This document shows positions 1-6,168 of a DNA stretch of 64,000 nt, piece by piece. This stretch comes from Ferruginibacter sp. (GTDB lineage: Bacteria; Bacteroidota; Bacteroidia; Chitinophagales; Chitinophagaceae), in NCBI GenBank assembly GCA_028288705.1, contig JAQBNH010000011.1, positions 1 through 64,000 of the forward strand. Direction: 5' to 3'. The position numbers were made by a program, and so were the translations under genes. Under the pieces are notes generated by a model. The model was not told the DNA's origin. It worked only from the letters and a program-made list of their open reading frames with translations, and did no database searches. How positions within the stretch are numbered: the stretch's first letter is position 1; each line of letters starts with the position of its first letter.

Positions 1-53
1 TCTTGTTTCTTGATAGCAGAAACTATCTGGCTTTCTGTGAATCTTTTCTTCAT
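1..53 (-). CDS. IS3-family transposase OrfA, N-terminal fragment (runs off window)
   Basis: The minus-strand ATG at 53 opens MKKRFTESQIVSAIKKQ, the typical beginning of OrfA proteins of the IS3 family (HTH_Tnp_1): a basic start, the F-[TS]-x-x-Q-I segment, then the first helix of the helix-turn-helix that binds the IS ends. Only 17 codons are visible, so the call rests on this N-terminal signature alone. It sits beside the cassette-like accessory region, consistent with a mobile neighbourhood. Confidence 0.6.
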   Translation of the reverse strand, partial: MKKRFTESQIVSAIKKQ

Positions 54-127
54 GTTCGTAAAATTTAAAGTTAATAAAAGTGCTATTAACTCTAAAAGGT
101 TGTGGCCGAAGAATGGGGAAGCTTACA
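1..127 (-). mobile_element. Truncated IS3-family insertion sequence, left part cut by window edge
   Basis: The minus strand reads from a probable IS end near 127 (TGTAAGCTTCCCC) through a short leader into a transposase OrfA start at 53. The TG-starting terminus, followed about 75 nt later by an OrfA start, is the usual IS3-family layout. Only one end is in the window, so neither the other inverted repeat nor the target duplication can be checked, and the 127 boundary is inferred. Confidence 0.55.
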
Positions 128-437
128 GGGTTATTCATTTTTATTTGGAGATTAGGTGATCATTGTAAATATAAAAACGGGCATTCGCTTTCGTTAAAAT
201 ACAGTCAAATTAATTCACCTGTTTAAAATGGTTGCTCGCCGGGTATGCGTATACGTGATACAGGTAGACATTGAGGGAAAGGGAAAGTATTAGGTTGGGT
301 AGGGGTCAGTCGGAGAGTGGCTGCCTTGAGAGACAGGAGTGATCCCGGGAAAAGATTTAATAGTTTGAGGAGGGAGTGGGGGACACTCGCGCGAGTGGGG
401 TTCAGGTCCAACTTGTGGCAAACCCATGTTAGGAGCG
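128..437. other. Non-coding stretch with diverged repeat shared with 1441-1627
   Basis: I see no credible gene here; the only open frame (223-411, minus) is a low-complexity proline/serine/leucine reading. Read on the minus strand, the part from about 400 down to 320 (AGTGTCCCCCACTCCCTCC, then CCCGGGATCACT) aligns with about 1600 down to 1535 in the spacer after the next gene (CACCACTCCGTCACG, then CGCCGGGATCACT). The same non-coding module therefore lies downstream of two consecutive genes. Confidence 0.5.
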
Positions 438-1169
438 TTAGTTTGGCAACACTGTTAGACCAATCATAATTATCGCCTCATTTTTATACTCGGATTCAGG
501 TGTAAAGGCCGTAACATATAGAGTGGCATTTTTTCCGACGAGTGAATTACTTATTTTAAAGTTAAATCGATTGGAATTCTGCTCTATCCTAAAGTTGCCC
601 AACGTGAATATTTTGTAAGCCATCTTTCTTCCTTTTGGATCGTTGGCTTCGATGGTTAATTCATAATCATCTCCAACTCTTAAGGTTGGGTTGGGGTTAG
701 CCAGAATGCTATCCCAGATATTACCAAGATTGTCGTTTATTTTTATAATGCGAATGAAGAAATCTTCTTTCATTTCATTTTTGTTGTGGTAAATAGTTAT
801 TTGATTTTTTAAATCTAACACAATTCCTTTCAACAGATTTTCTTGACTTAAAGTCAGATTTCTGCCATGTGCAATCGTATTTCTATAATTTTCTAATTCC
901 GAATAAAAAACTTCAAATCGTTTTTTGTCGTGAAGTACTTTTACAAATAATTCCCAGTATTTTAGAATTATTGACTTAAGGTCGTAAAAATCTGAATAAT
1001 AAAGTATTCTATTTTCAAAATTGACACCCTTGTTTTTCTTTACTTCTATTTCTCTTCTTTCTTTCCATTTTTCTATTCTTTCAACACTTACTTTATAGTT
1101 AACGGAATCTTCTCCACCGAGGATATCTATAATCAATCTTCTTAAGGTATTTTCGTATTCACCGATCAT
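438..1169 (-). CDS. HEPN-domain protein with C-terminal beta-rich domain
   Basis: This is a 243-residue protein. The N-terminal half is helical and ends in R96-N-T-I-A-H101, the Rx4H signature of HEPN domains, in a context like the Swt1-type HEPN family. HEPN proteins are often RNases of toxin-antitoxin or anti-phage systems, but enzymatic activity here is inference. Residues from about 130 to 243 are predicted beta-rich, with a segment (PTLRVGDDYELTIEANDPKG) reminiscent of Ig-like or cadherin-like folds, an unusual partner. There is no signal peptide or membrane segment. The gene is AT-rich compared with the chromosome to the right and belongs to the same-strand cassette-like series. A 10-bp inverted repeat (1168-1177 with 1226-1235) overlaps the start codon. 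Confidence 0.6.
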   Translation of the reverse strand: MIGEYENTLRRLIIDILGGEDSVNYKVSVERIEKWKERREIEVKKNKGVNFENRILYYSDFYDLKSIILKYWELFVKVLHDKKRFEVFYSELENYRNTIAHGRNLTLSQENLLKGIVLDLKNQITIYHNKNEMKEDFFIRIIKINDNLGNIWDSILANPNPTLRVGDDYELTIEANDPKGRKMAYKIFTLGNFRIEQNSNRFNFKISNSLVGKNATLYVTAFTPESEYKNEAIIMIGLTVLPN

Positions 1170-1235
1170 TTGAAAGCTTTTACATTGCCGCCAACCAAAT
1201 GCTAGCCGCCAGGAATTGTGCCAATGCTTTCAAAT
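1168..1235. repeat. Inverted repeat overlapping the HEPN gene start
   Basis: ATTTGAAAGC (1168-1177) is perfectly complementary to GCTTTCAAAT (1226-1235). The intervening 48 nt contain, on the minus strand, CAATTCCTGGCGG and GGTTGGCGGC, a pattern also seen in other spacers of this region. The folded structure would cover the start codon at 1167-1169. It may be a recombination hairpin or a translational control element; the sequence alone does not decide. Confidence 0.5.
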
Positions 1236-1627
1236 ATAATTGATTGTGGCAAGCTTTAATAGTTATTGCGCCAAAGCTATTTAAAAAATTAGTATGCTTA
1301 ATCCTGCCTTTTCCTTCAATTTTTACCTATTTCCTCAAATGTTCCCAAACTGACAATTGACTATGGATCTACCTTAAAGAAATTACGAAATTTAGTCAAA
1401 CCGAAGGCATTGGCGAATGACAAGTTCAACACTTCCAACATTGGGGCGTGTTCAAAAGCATCTAAATGATTTTATTGGGGAGTATAACTGTTAAAGTAAG
1501 TGCATGTTGGGGGGAGCAGCCCCAGACTAGTTACCTCAGAAAAACACAAGTGATCCCGGCGAATGATTTTATTAAGTCGTGACGGAGTGGTGAACACACG
1601 CCTTTAGGGAATTCCATATCATCCCCC
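1170..1627. other. Long spacer between cassette-like genes
   Basis: No gene is supported in these 458 bases. From right to left it contains the module shared with 320-400, a segment at about 1375-1450 (GGCATTGGCGAATG and flanks) that recurs diverged at about 5970-6060 at the other end of the array, a CT-rich stretch at 1310-1350 similar to 5885-5940, and the inverted repeat beside the next start codon. The repeated pieces suggest a compound junction assembled by recombination. Confidence 0.45.
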
Positions 1628-2149
1628 TTAATGTAGCCTCTTGTACATTGATATGTTTAGTTTTTCTATATGAAGATCGTTCCGTAGCGCAATGTTGATG
1701 TTATTAGCATCATCTAACATTTCTGTTATGAAATTTTCCATTACAACAGGCACCGTATAGTGATCTGGCAACTGCTGATTGTCCACAATTTTCGTAGTAA
1801 ATTGTAGTAATTTTTCCAAGACAATTTCAGGAATAATTAAAGAGTGATTAACTATGAAGTCAGAGAATTCAAAACAAAGAATATCGATATGCTTCGCTTG
1901 TTCGTCAAGCTTTGTGCCGATTTCTATAGACGGTCCATTTAATGTTTCAGTTACCTCCTTCAAATGATCTTGTAATCCATCGACTAGGTTTCTTATTTCA
2001 AGAAGAATTCTAGAATAGATATCGATTTTCAATTTGAATAGAAGATTTTCATTTTCTAAGCTTGCGCCTCTTTTATAAGCTAAGATCGAAAATATTAAAG
2101 CCGCAATTGAGACTGTGATCGTAATTATTCCTAATACAATGGGTTGCAT
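1628..2149 (-). CDS. Single-pass membrane protein of unknown function
   Basis: I do not recognise this 173-residue protein. One hydrophobic segment spans residues 5-25 (LGIITITVSIAALIFSILAY), followed by a positively charged KR pair, so the remaining 145 residues are probably cytoplasmic. They are mainly helical and coiled-coil-like, with no catalytic motif I can name. It lies between spacers in the AT-rich minus-strand array beside HEPN and putAbiC genes. A defence-related role is therefore possible but rests only on context. Confidence 0.55.
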   Translation of the reverse strand: MQPIVLGIITITVSIAALIFSILAYKRGASLENENLLFKLKIDIYSRILLEIRNLVDGLQDHLKEVTETLNGPSIEIGTKLDEQAKHIDILCFEFSDFIVNHSLIIPEIVLEKLLQFTTKIVDNQQLPDHYTVPVVMENFITEMLDDANNINIALRNDLHIEKLNISMYKRLH

Positions 2150-2306
2150 ATTGTGGTTATGGGATTGCTTTTTATGCTAAAGTGTTAATGAGGTTGCGGT
2201 ATTTTAAAAACGTCGGTTTCAATTCATGACAAAAGTAAAATAATGACTTATTGTCTAATGCTTATCGTTCCGCCAGAATTTTATAGAAAGACTGTAAGGC
2301 TTAATT
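2150..2306 (-). repeat. Cassette-like spacer, copy A (homologous to 3225-3384)
   Basis: Read on the minus strand this spacer aligns along most of its length with the one at 3225-3384. Shared blocks are ACAGT near the upstream stop codon, AATTSTGGSCGGA (2257-2281), GCATT, GACGTTTTT and CCGCAACYTCA near the next gene. The genes on either side are unrelated, so spacer conservation across different genes is what a cassette recombination site would produce. The match to the classical integron attC core (RYYYAAC/GTTRRRY) is poor. Confidence 0.5.
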
Positions 2307-3224
2307 TTAATATTCATCATCTTCATATTGCATTAGGAAATATTCCTTAGGGCTATAGCTTTCACAATAATTATGCGGTATGTTTTTAATCAACTCATAT
2401 TTGGTTACGTACTTATTCTCTTTCCATTTTTTGCCAAACCTGGACATGATATTGAAGAACAAAATGTACAATTCAGGATTTGACAGTTGAGCTCTATATA
2501 TGTTAATTAGTTCCTTTTTTTCATCCTTTTTCAGAAAGGAAGATTCGTCTACCAATTTGACTGCATTATACATATTTCGGAAATAAGTACTTAAATTGGT
2601 TTGATTGGTCCTTCCAATCTTATAATTTGGGTTGAGGTTAATTTCAGCCTGAACTGCCTCTGCTAACTCTTTATTAATTGGCTTATATCTATCAAGTTTT
2701 TGCTCTACAAAGGATACCCAAGAGCCATCGATTCCATAATAAAAAATTATGTATACAATGTCAGCAAGCTGCTCTTGCGATAAGTTGTATTTTTTTTCTG
2801 CGTTAATCTTATTTAAAATTTCAAAGAGTCTATGTATTTGAATTTTGAACTGAACAAATGCTCGTCTTCCTTCAGAAAAATCATCCTTTTTCGTAGAATC
2901 TAAATGAGCAATTTTTAATTGATTGACATTTTGGTTGTGATAGTCAATCATTCTAAAAAAATTGGTTTCAAGTGCACTCTTTTGAGATTCGCTGTTTTGA
3001 TGGAGAATGGTGTAAATAAGTAAAAAGACACTTAAAATACTAAAAATTGTTCCTACGAGCCCACCGAATAAGTCGCCGAAATTTGAGGCTAAATCTGGGT
3101 CAAACGCCGCGGAATCTCCAAATCTGTATGTCTTATTAAATATAATAATGAAGCTTGAGACAAAGCCAATTAGTCCGAATATCGAGGAAAGTATAATAAA
3201 AATTGTTTTGGCAGTCTTATTCAT
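2307..3224 (-). CDS. putAbiC-type putative phage abortive infection protein
   Basis: This is a 305-residue membrane protein with two N-terminal hydrophobic segments (about 7-29 and 51-73). The second follows NFGDLFGGLVG, then QNSESQKSALETNFFRMIDYHN. A 'GDLFGG' loop before the second helix followed by a 'FF.ml..h' helix is the pattern of the putAbiC family (PF16872). Further family-like blocks are TYFRNMYNAVKLV (about 213) and YRAQLSNPELYILFFN (about 245-260). The family is named for proposed phage abortive infection; activity in this protein is inferred. It is AT-rich, stands alone between two homologous spacers and has no partner overlapping it. Confidence 0.72.
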   Translation of the reverse strand: MNKTAKTIFIILSSIFGLIGFVSSFIIIFNKTYRFGDSAAFDPDLASNFGDLFGGLVGTIFSILSVFLLIYTILHQNSESQKSALETNFFRMIDYHNQNVNQLKIAHLDSTKKDDFSEGRRAFVQFKIQIHRLFEILNKINAEKKYNLSQEQLADIVYIIFYYGIDGSWVSFVEQKLDRYKPINKELAEAVQAEINLNPNYKIGRTNQTNLSTYFRNMYNAVKLVDESSFLKKDEKKELINIYRAQLSNPELYILFFNIMSRFGKKWKENKYVTKYELIKNIPHNYCESYSPKEYFLMQYEDDEY

Positions 3225-3384
3225 TTTTGCAGTTTTGTCAAATTACGACTACCGTTTTAGTGTTTTTGAAGTTGCGGCATTTGAAAAACGTCAGGTTTAA
3301 ATAACTGCCAAAGCAATATAGTGATTTGCGGTCGAATGCCTGACGTCCGCCCACAATTGTATAAACACACTGTTGGCCGCAGTT
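3225..3384 (-). repeat. Cassette-like spacer, copy B, with internal hairpin
   Basis: This is the homolog of 2150-2306. On the minus strand it starts GCGGCCAACAGTG just after the upstream stop and ends with ATGCCGCAACTTC before the putAbiC start. ACGTCAGG at 3288-3295 is complementary to CCTGACGT at 3339-3346, and CAATTGTGGGCGGACGTC occupies about 3342-3359. The terminal blocks GCGGCCAAC and GCCGCAAC look like paired ends of one element. I see no open frame and no promoter motif I would defend. Confidence 0.5.
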
Positions 3385-4461
3385 TTAATTCAAGATGTAT
3401 GCTTCAATTTTATTTTTAAGCATTTCCTTGAATTGTTCTTTAGTCTCATAAATTAATACTGGGAAATGATTTACGTCAAAGTGTATATTAGTGAAGTGTT
3501 CTTTAGAGCAAGTGTAGATAACTTTTTTTCCTCTGCCTAATGCGTAACCAGCTTCAAAATAAACTCCACTTTTGTTCTTTGTAAAATCAGCGATTATGAA
3601 ATTGGATTTTTTTATTTCAGCAATTATTAAATCATTGATAGTTTGTTCTGCAATTGTGTGTATTCTGTCAACTCTAATAGCTTTAAAATTGTACAGTTCG
3701 CAAACAGGCTCGATGATTTCATTAAAGATAAACTCGTCTTCTGAGTCAAAGGACATTGCAACAAAACACATATTACTATGAATTCCCTCTTCTCTCATAT
3801 TTATTGATTTTAAAAGTCCGTCGTAGGTAACTTTAAAAGCAACTGGCGTTGCATTAACAAATTCAAACTCTAAAAGTTTACTGGAGTTCAACGTATTGAT
3901 GTAAAAGAAAAGTTCTTCTTTATTCTTGAAATAGTATTTAAGATAAAATGCGTCTTTATTTATGTCATTGTTTAAGTAAACCTTTTCGCCTTCATATTGA
4001 GGCATCGAAGTTAGCGACAAGAATAAATTATCTAGTTTTTCGCTTGGCGTAGTAAGAATTGTATTGTCTTTTATAAACCTTTCTAAATCTCGTTTATGTA
4101 ACAGATATGTGTGTTTATCAAAAACACTCATCATTTCATCTTTTTCTTTTGGAATTTCTTTGCCATTAAGTAGAAGTGAAAAGAGAGTTTTCTTGTGTTT
4201 ATCAATATAATTTAAAGTTGCAGTTAAGCAGTTTGTGCAAAATCCGAAAAAATATTCCTTAGAGTTTATGTTGACTTTGTACTGAACAAAAGGGTGATGA
4301 CCATGATTTTTGTCGTCACATTTTCTATAGTCATGAATAGGTAGGTCAGTTATCAAACATTTGCTAATGTCTTCCATAATTTGTATTAGTATTTGTGTGT
4401 TAGTAGGTTCTAAAAAATGCTTCCAACGGTCGAGGCTTTGTGCAGTTGGGGAATTGATCAA
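3385..4461 (-). CDS. Zn-ribbon-like protein with nucleoside 2-deoxyribosyltransferase/TIR-like C-terminal domain
   Basis: The protein has up to 358 residues. The N-terminus has cysteines at 35 and 48 and a C75-T-N-C78 pair with nearby histidines, suggesting a zinc site. Residues from about 230 form a compact alpha/beta domain: M-C-F-V-A-M-S-F, R-V-D-R, I-A-D-F-T, then Y-F-E303-A-G-Y-A-L-G-R and I-H-F-D. This is the layout of the nucleoside 2-deoxyribosyltransferase-like/TIR-related superfamily, where the Glu is usually catalytic; some members cleave NAD or nucleotides in defence. The longest frame begins at a TTG codon at 4461; an ATG at 4377 (MEDISKC) is an attractive alternative. It is flanked by cassette-like spacers. 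Confidence 0.62.
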   Translation of the reverse strand: MINSPTAQSLDRWKHFLEPTNTQILIQIMEDISKCLITDLPIHDYRKCDDKNHGHHPFVQYKVNINSKEYFFGFCTNCLTATLNYIDKHKKTLFSLLLNGKEIPKEKDEMMSVFDKHTYLLHKRDLERFIKDNTILTTPSEKLDNLFLSLTSMPQYEGEKVYLNNDINKDAFYLKYYFKNKEELFFYINTLNSSKLLEFEFVNATPVAFKVTYDGLLKSINMREEGIHSNMCFVAMSFDSEDEFIFNEIIEPVCELYNFKAIRVDRIHTIAEQTINDLIIAEIKKSNFIIADFTKNKSGVYFEAGYALGRGKKVIYTCSKEHFTNIHFDVNHFPVLIYETKEQFKEMLKNKIEAYILN

Positions 4462-4610
4462 CTGTCTGCCCTTAACTGAAGCTAAAGTAATAATTAGAAG
4501 CCAAAGTCAACCAACAGAAGCGCTGCAGAGTTTCATCCGCTAAACCAAAGCTTGGCTATACACTGCCGATGATTGGTTTAATGTCAGCCCTAATTGCACC
4601 AAACCTTTTG
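4462..4610 (-). repeat. Cassette-like spacer with hairpin
   Basis: On the minus strand, some 15-35 bases after the upstream stop codon, it carries CAATTAGGGCTGACATTAA (4578-4596), matching the CAATTGTGGGCGGACGTC of the 3225-3384 spacer. AAACCAA and TTGGTTT then flank about 25 nt and would fold as a stem. It resembles the other spacers less completely than those two resemble each other. Part of it may encode the N-terminus of the following gene if that gene starts upstream of the TTG. Confidence 0.4.
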
Positions 4611-5348
4611 TCATGCCGAGTGCTTCTTCGTTTGCCGTTCAAGTTCTTCAATGATTTGGTCTGCTGTCTTAATCACTTCTTCTATCTCAAACTTTGTCAG
4701 ATTAATTCCGCTATGCACAACTTGATTGCGAGCCACAAGTAGTTTTTTTACGCTATCTGTCTTGGAATTGTCTAGTAATTTTTCAGACAGGTAATTCAAG
4801 ATGTAATTGAATGACCGGGCTTTATTATCAGAAATGCCATCTTTTAACATTAAGTCTGTACCAAGTCTTTCAATTGTCTGCCATCGACGTACAATCTCAA
4901 ATTCAGAATTGTCTCTTTCGGTAACAGTATTATCTTTGATTATTTCGACCTTAGTTTTTATCTCCAGTTGCGAATAATAGAAGGCTGCAATAGAAATTAA
5001 AATACCCAATGCTGCAATTATTAATCCTAAATCTTTAGTTGTATCAAAGCTTTTATTTTGATATAGGTAGAATATAATACCAAAAGCGGAATATACAGCC
5101 CCGGACATTGATAACATTATAGTCAATCGCTTTTTCCTTGATTCTTGCTTGTGCACATCTGTTTTTTTGAAAAGAACTTCTTCTTTAGCTTCAATTATGT
5201 CTCTAAGAGAAATTTCTTTTTCTGCAGTGTTTTTGATACTCGCATTTTGATATGCTTTTTCGATAATCATTTCCACTACTTCTTTTGAAGTCGCATCAAG
5301 CTCTATTTTAGCAGAATCTGTAAGTTTATTATATAAAATGTTATCCAT
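4611..5348 (-). CDS. Two-helix membrane protein with C-terminal HEPN-like Rx4H motif
   Basis: I cannot assign this 245-residue protein to a named family. The N-terminal 75 residues are helical and charged, two membrane helices follow (about 76-96 and 106-126), and a cytoplasmic helical C-terminus ends with R207-N-Q-V-V-H212 and a long final helix. The R-N-x-x-x-H motif at the end of a helical bundle is typical of HEPN-type nuclease domains. The start overlaps the end of the upstream gene by 8 nt, so the two are probably translationally coupled. The pair is AT-rich and sits at the right end of the array. A membrane-tethered RNase effector is a reasonable hypothesis but not shown. Confidence 0.55.
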   Translation of the reverse strand: MDNILYNKLTDSAKIELDATSKEVVEMIIEKAYQNASIKNTAEKEISLRDIIEAKEEVLFKKTDVHKQESRKKRLTIMLSMSGAVYSAFGIIFYLYQNKSFDTTKDLGLIIAALGILISIAAFYYSQLEIKTKVEIIKDNTVTERDNSEFEIVRRWQTIERLGTDLMLKDGISDNKARSFNYILNYLSEKLLDNSKTDSVKKLLVARNQVVHSGINLTKFEIEEVIKTADQIIEELERQTKKHSA

Positions 5349-5748
5349 TGTTGTCCTGATTAAAAGTTAAGTATACAAATGTCCCAACAGCTAAAAAGGA
5401 CATAACGATAAACCAAACAACATGATTAGTTTCTTTAAATTTATCTGTGTCAAGCAAACTTCCCGCTACTAGAGATGATCCAAAAGCTATAATTTGGATT
5501 ATTCTAGATTTCCAACTTTTTCTCCTAGCGACAATCATTCGTGGTTGCGTTGCAGCTTCCTTTACATTAGATTGTGTAACTTCTGAATTTGTTTCGGGAA
5601 GTCTTCTACTTGCCTCGATACGACCAGCTTCATCAACAATCTCGTCAGCAATTTTGCTAGCCTGTTTGTTTAGTTCATTCCTGGCATCTTGACTAAAGTT
5701 TTGGACTTTCTCTTCAGGTATATCAAATTCTATTCTCATTAAGTTCAT
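5341..5748 (-). CDS. Small membrane protein coupled to the HEPN-like gene
   Basis: I do not recognise this 135-residue protein. Residues 1-75 are hydrophilic and helical (IPEEKVQNFSQDARNELNKQ is the opening helix). A basic patch, RRKSWKSR, follows, then two membrane helices (about 82-100 and 110-128) and a short acidic tail. Its last codons overlap the start of the downstream HEPN-like gene, and both proteins carry paired transmembrane helices, so they may form one membrane complex. A start at Met4 (MRIEFD) is also possible. It is the first gene of the pair. Confidence 0.55.
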   Translation of the reverse strand: MNLMRIEFDIPEEKVQNFSQDARNELNKQASKIADEIVDEAGRIEASRRLPETNSEVTQSNVKEAATQPRMIVARRKSWKSRIIQIIAFGSSLVAGSLLDTDKFKETNHVVWFIVMSFLAVGTFVYLTFNQDNNG

Positions 5749-6168
5749 GTAATTGTTAGTGATGGTCGCTTTAGCATTGAGGATAACCTAAGCACTGCCG
5801 GACACCAAGTGTAATAATGCGGCAATCCCGACAAATATAGTCGATTACAACAATATGTTCTACAGCCAATATCCTAATCTCCAAAACTTCATTTTAACCC
5901 ATTTCCTCCCTTTTCCTACCCAAACCTACCCAAACCCGCAAGTTGCCCTTACGCGCCATCATATATTCGTGGCTCAATAGAAATTAATCAATGACAACCA
6001 AACCCCCAAGCATTGGCGAATGGCTAAAACAACGGCCGCGTGTAACTAAATTCACTGGCTATCGTTTGATGCATGGAAAAGTAAACGATCAACTGTAAAA
6101 CCAAACATGACATTTTAATTTTTTCCTAACAATCCGGCGAGTAATTTCGCCGGACCAGCAACTACTTT
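5749..6168. other. Boundary spacer between cassette-like array and conserved chromosome
   Basis: No gene is supported. The left half contains TGCCGCATTATTACAC-like blocks (minus strand) as in the spacers. The part at 5885-5940 (a CT-rich run followed by repeated ACCCAAACCTACCC) and 5970-6060 (AGCATTGGCGAATGG) recalls 1310-1450. A hairpin, TCCGGCGA-gtaatt-TCGCCGGA (6133-6154), lies 14 nt before the start of the next plus-strand gene, in its probable leader or as a terminator. Composition changes sharply to GC-rich after this point, so it probably marks the array edge. Confidence 0.45.

Noticed and set aside
223-411. 62-codon minus-strand open frame
   Set aside because: Low-complexity translation overlapping a repeated non-coding module; no family resemblance.
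128-6168. Classical integron with attC sites
   Set aside because: Spacers lack well-matched RYYYAAC/GTTRRRY cores and no integrase gene is in the window; kept as a cassette-like hypothesis only.
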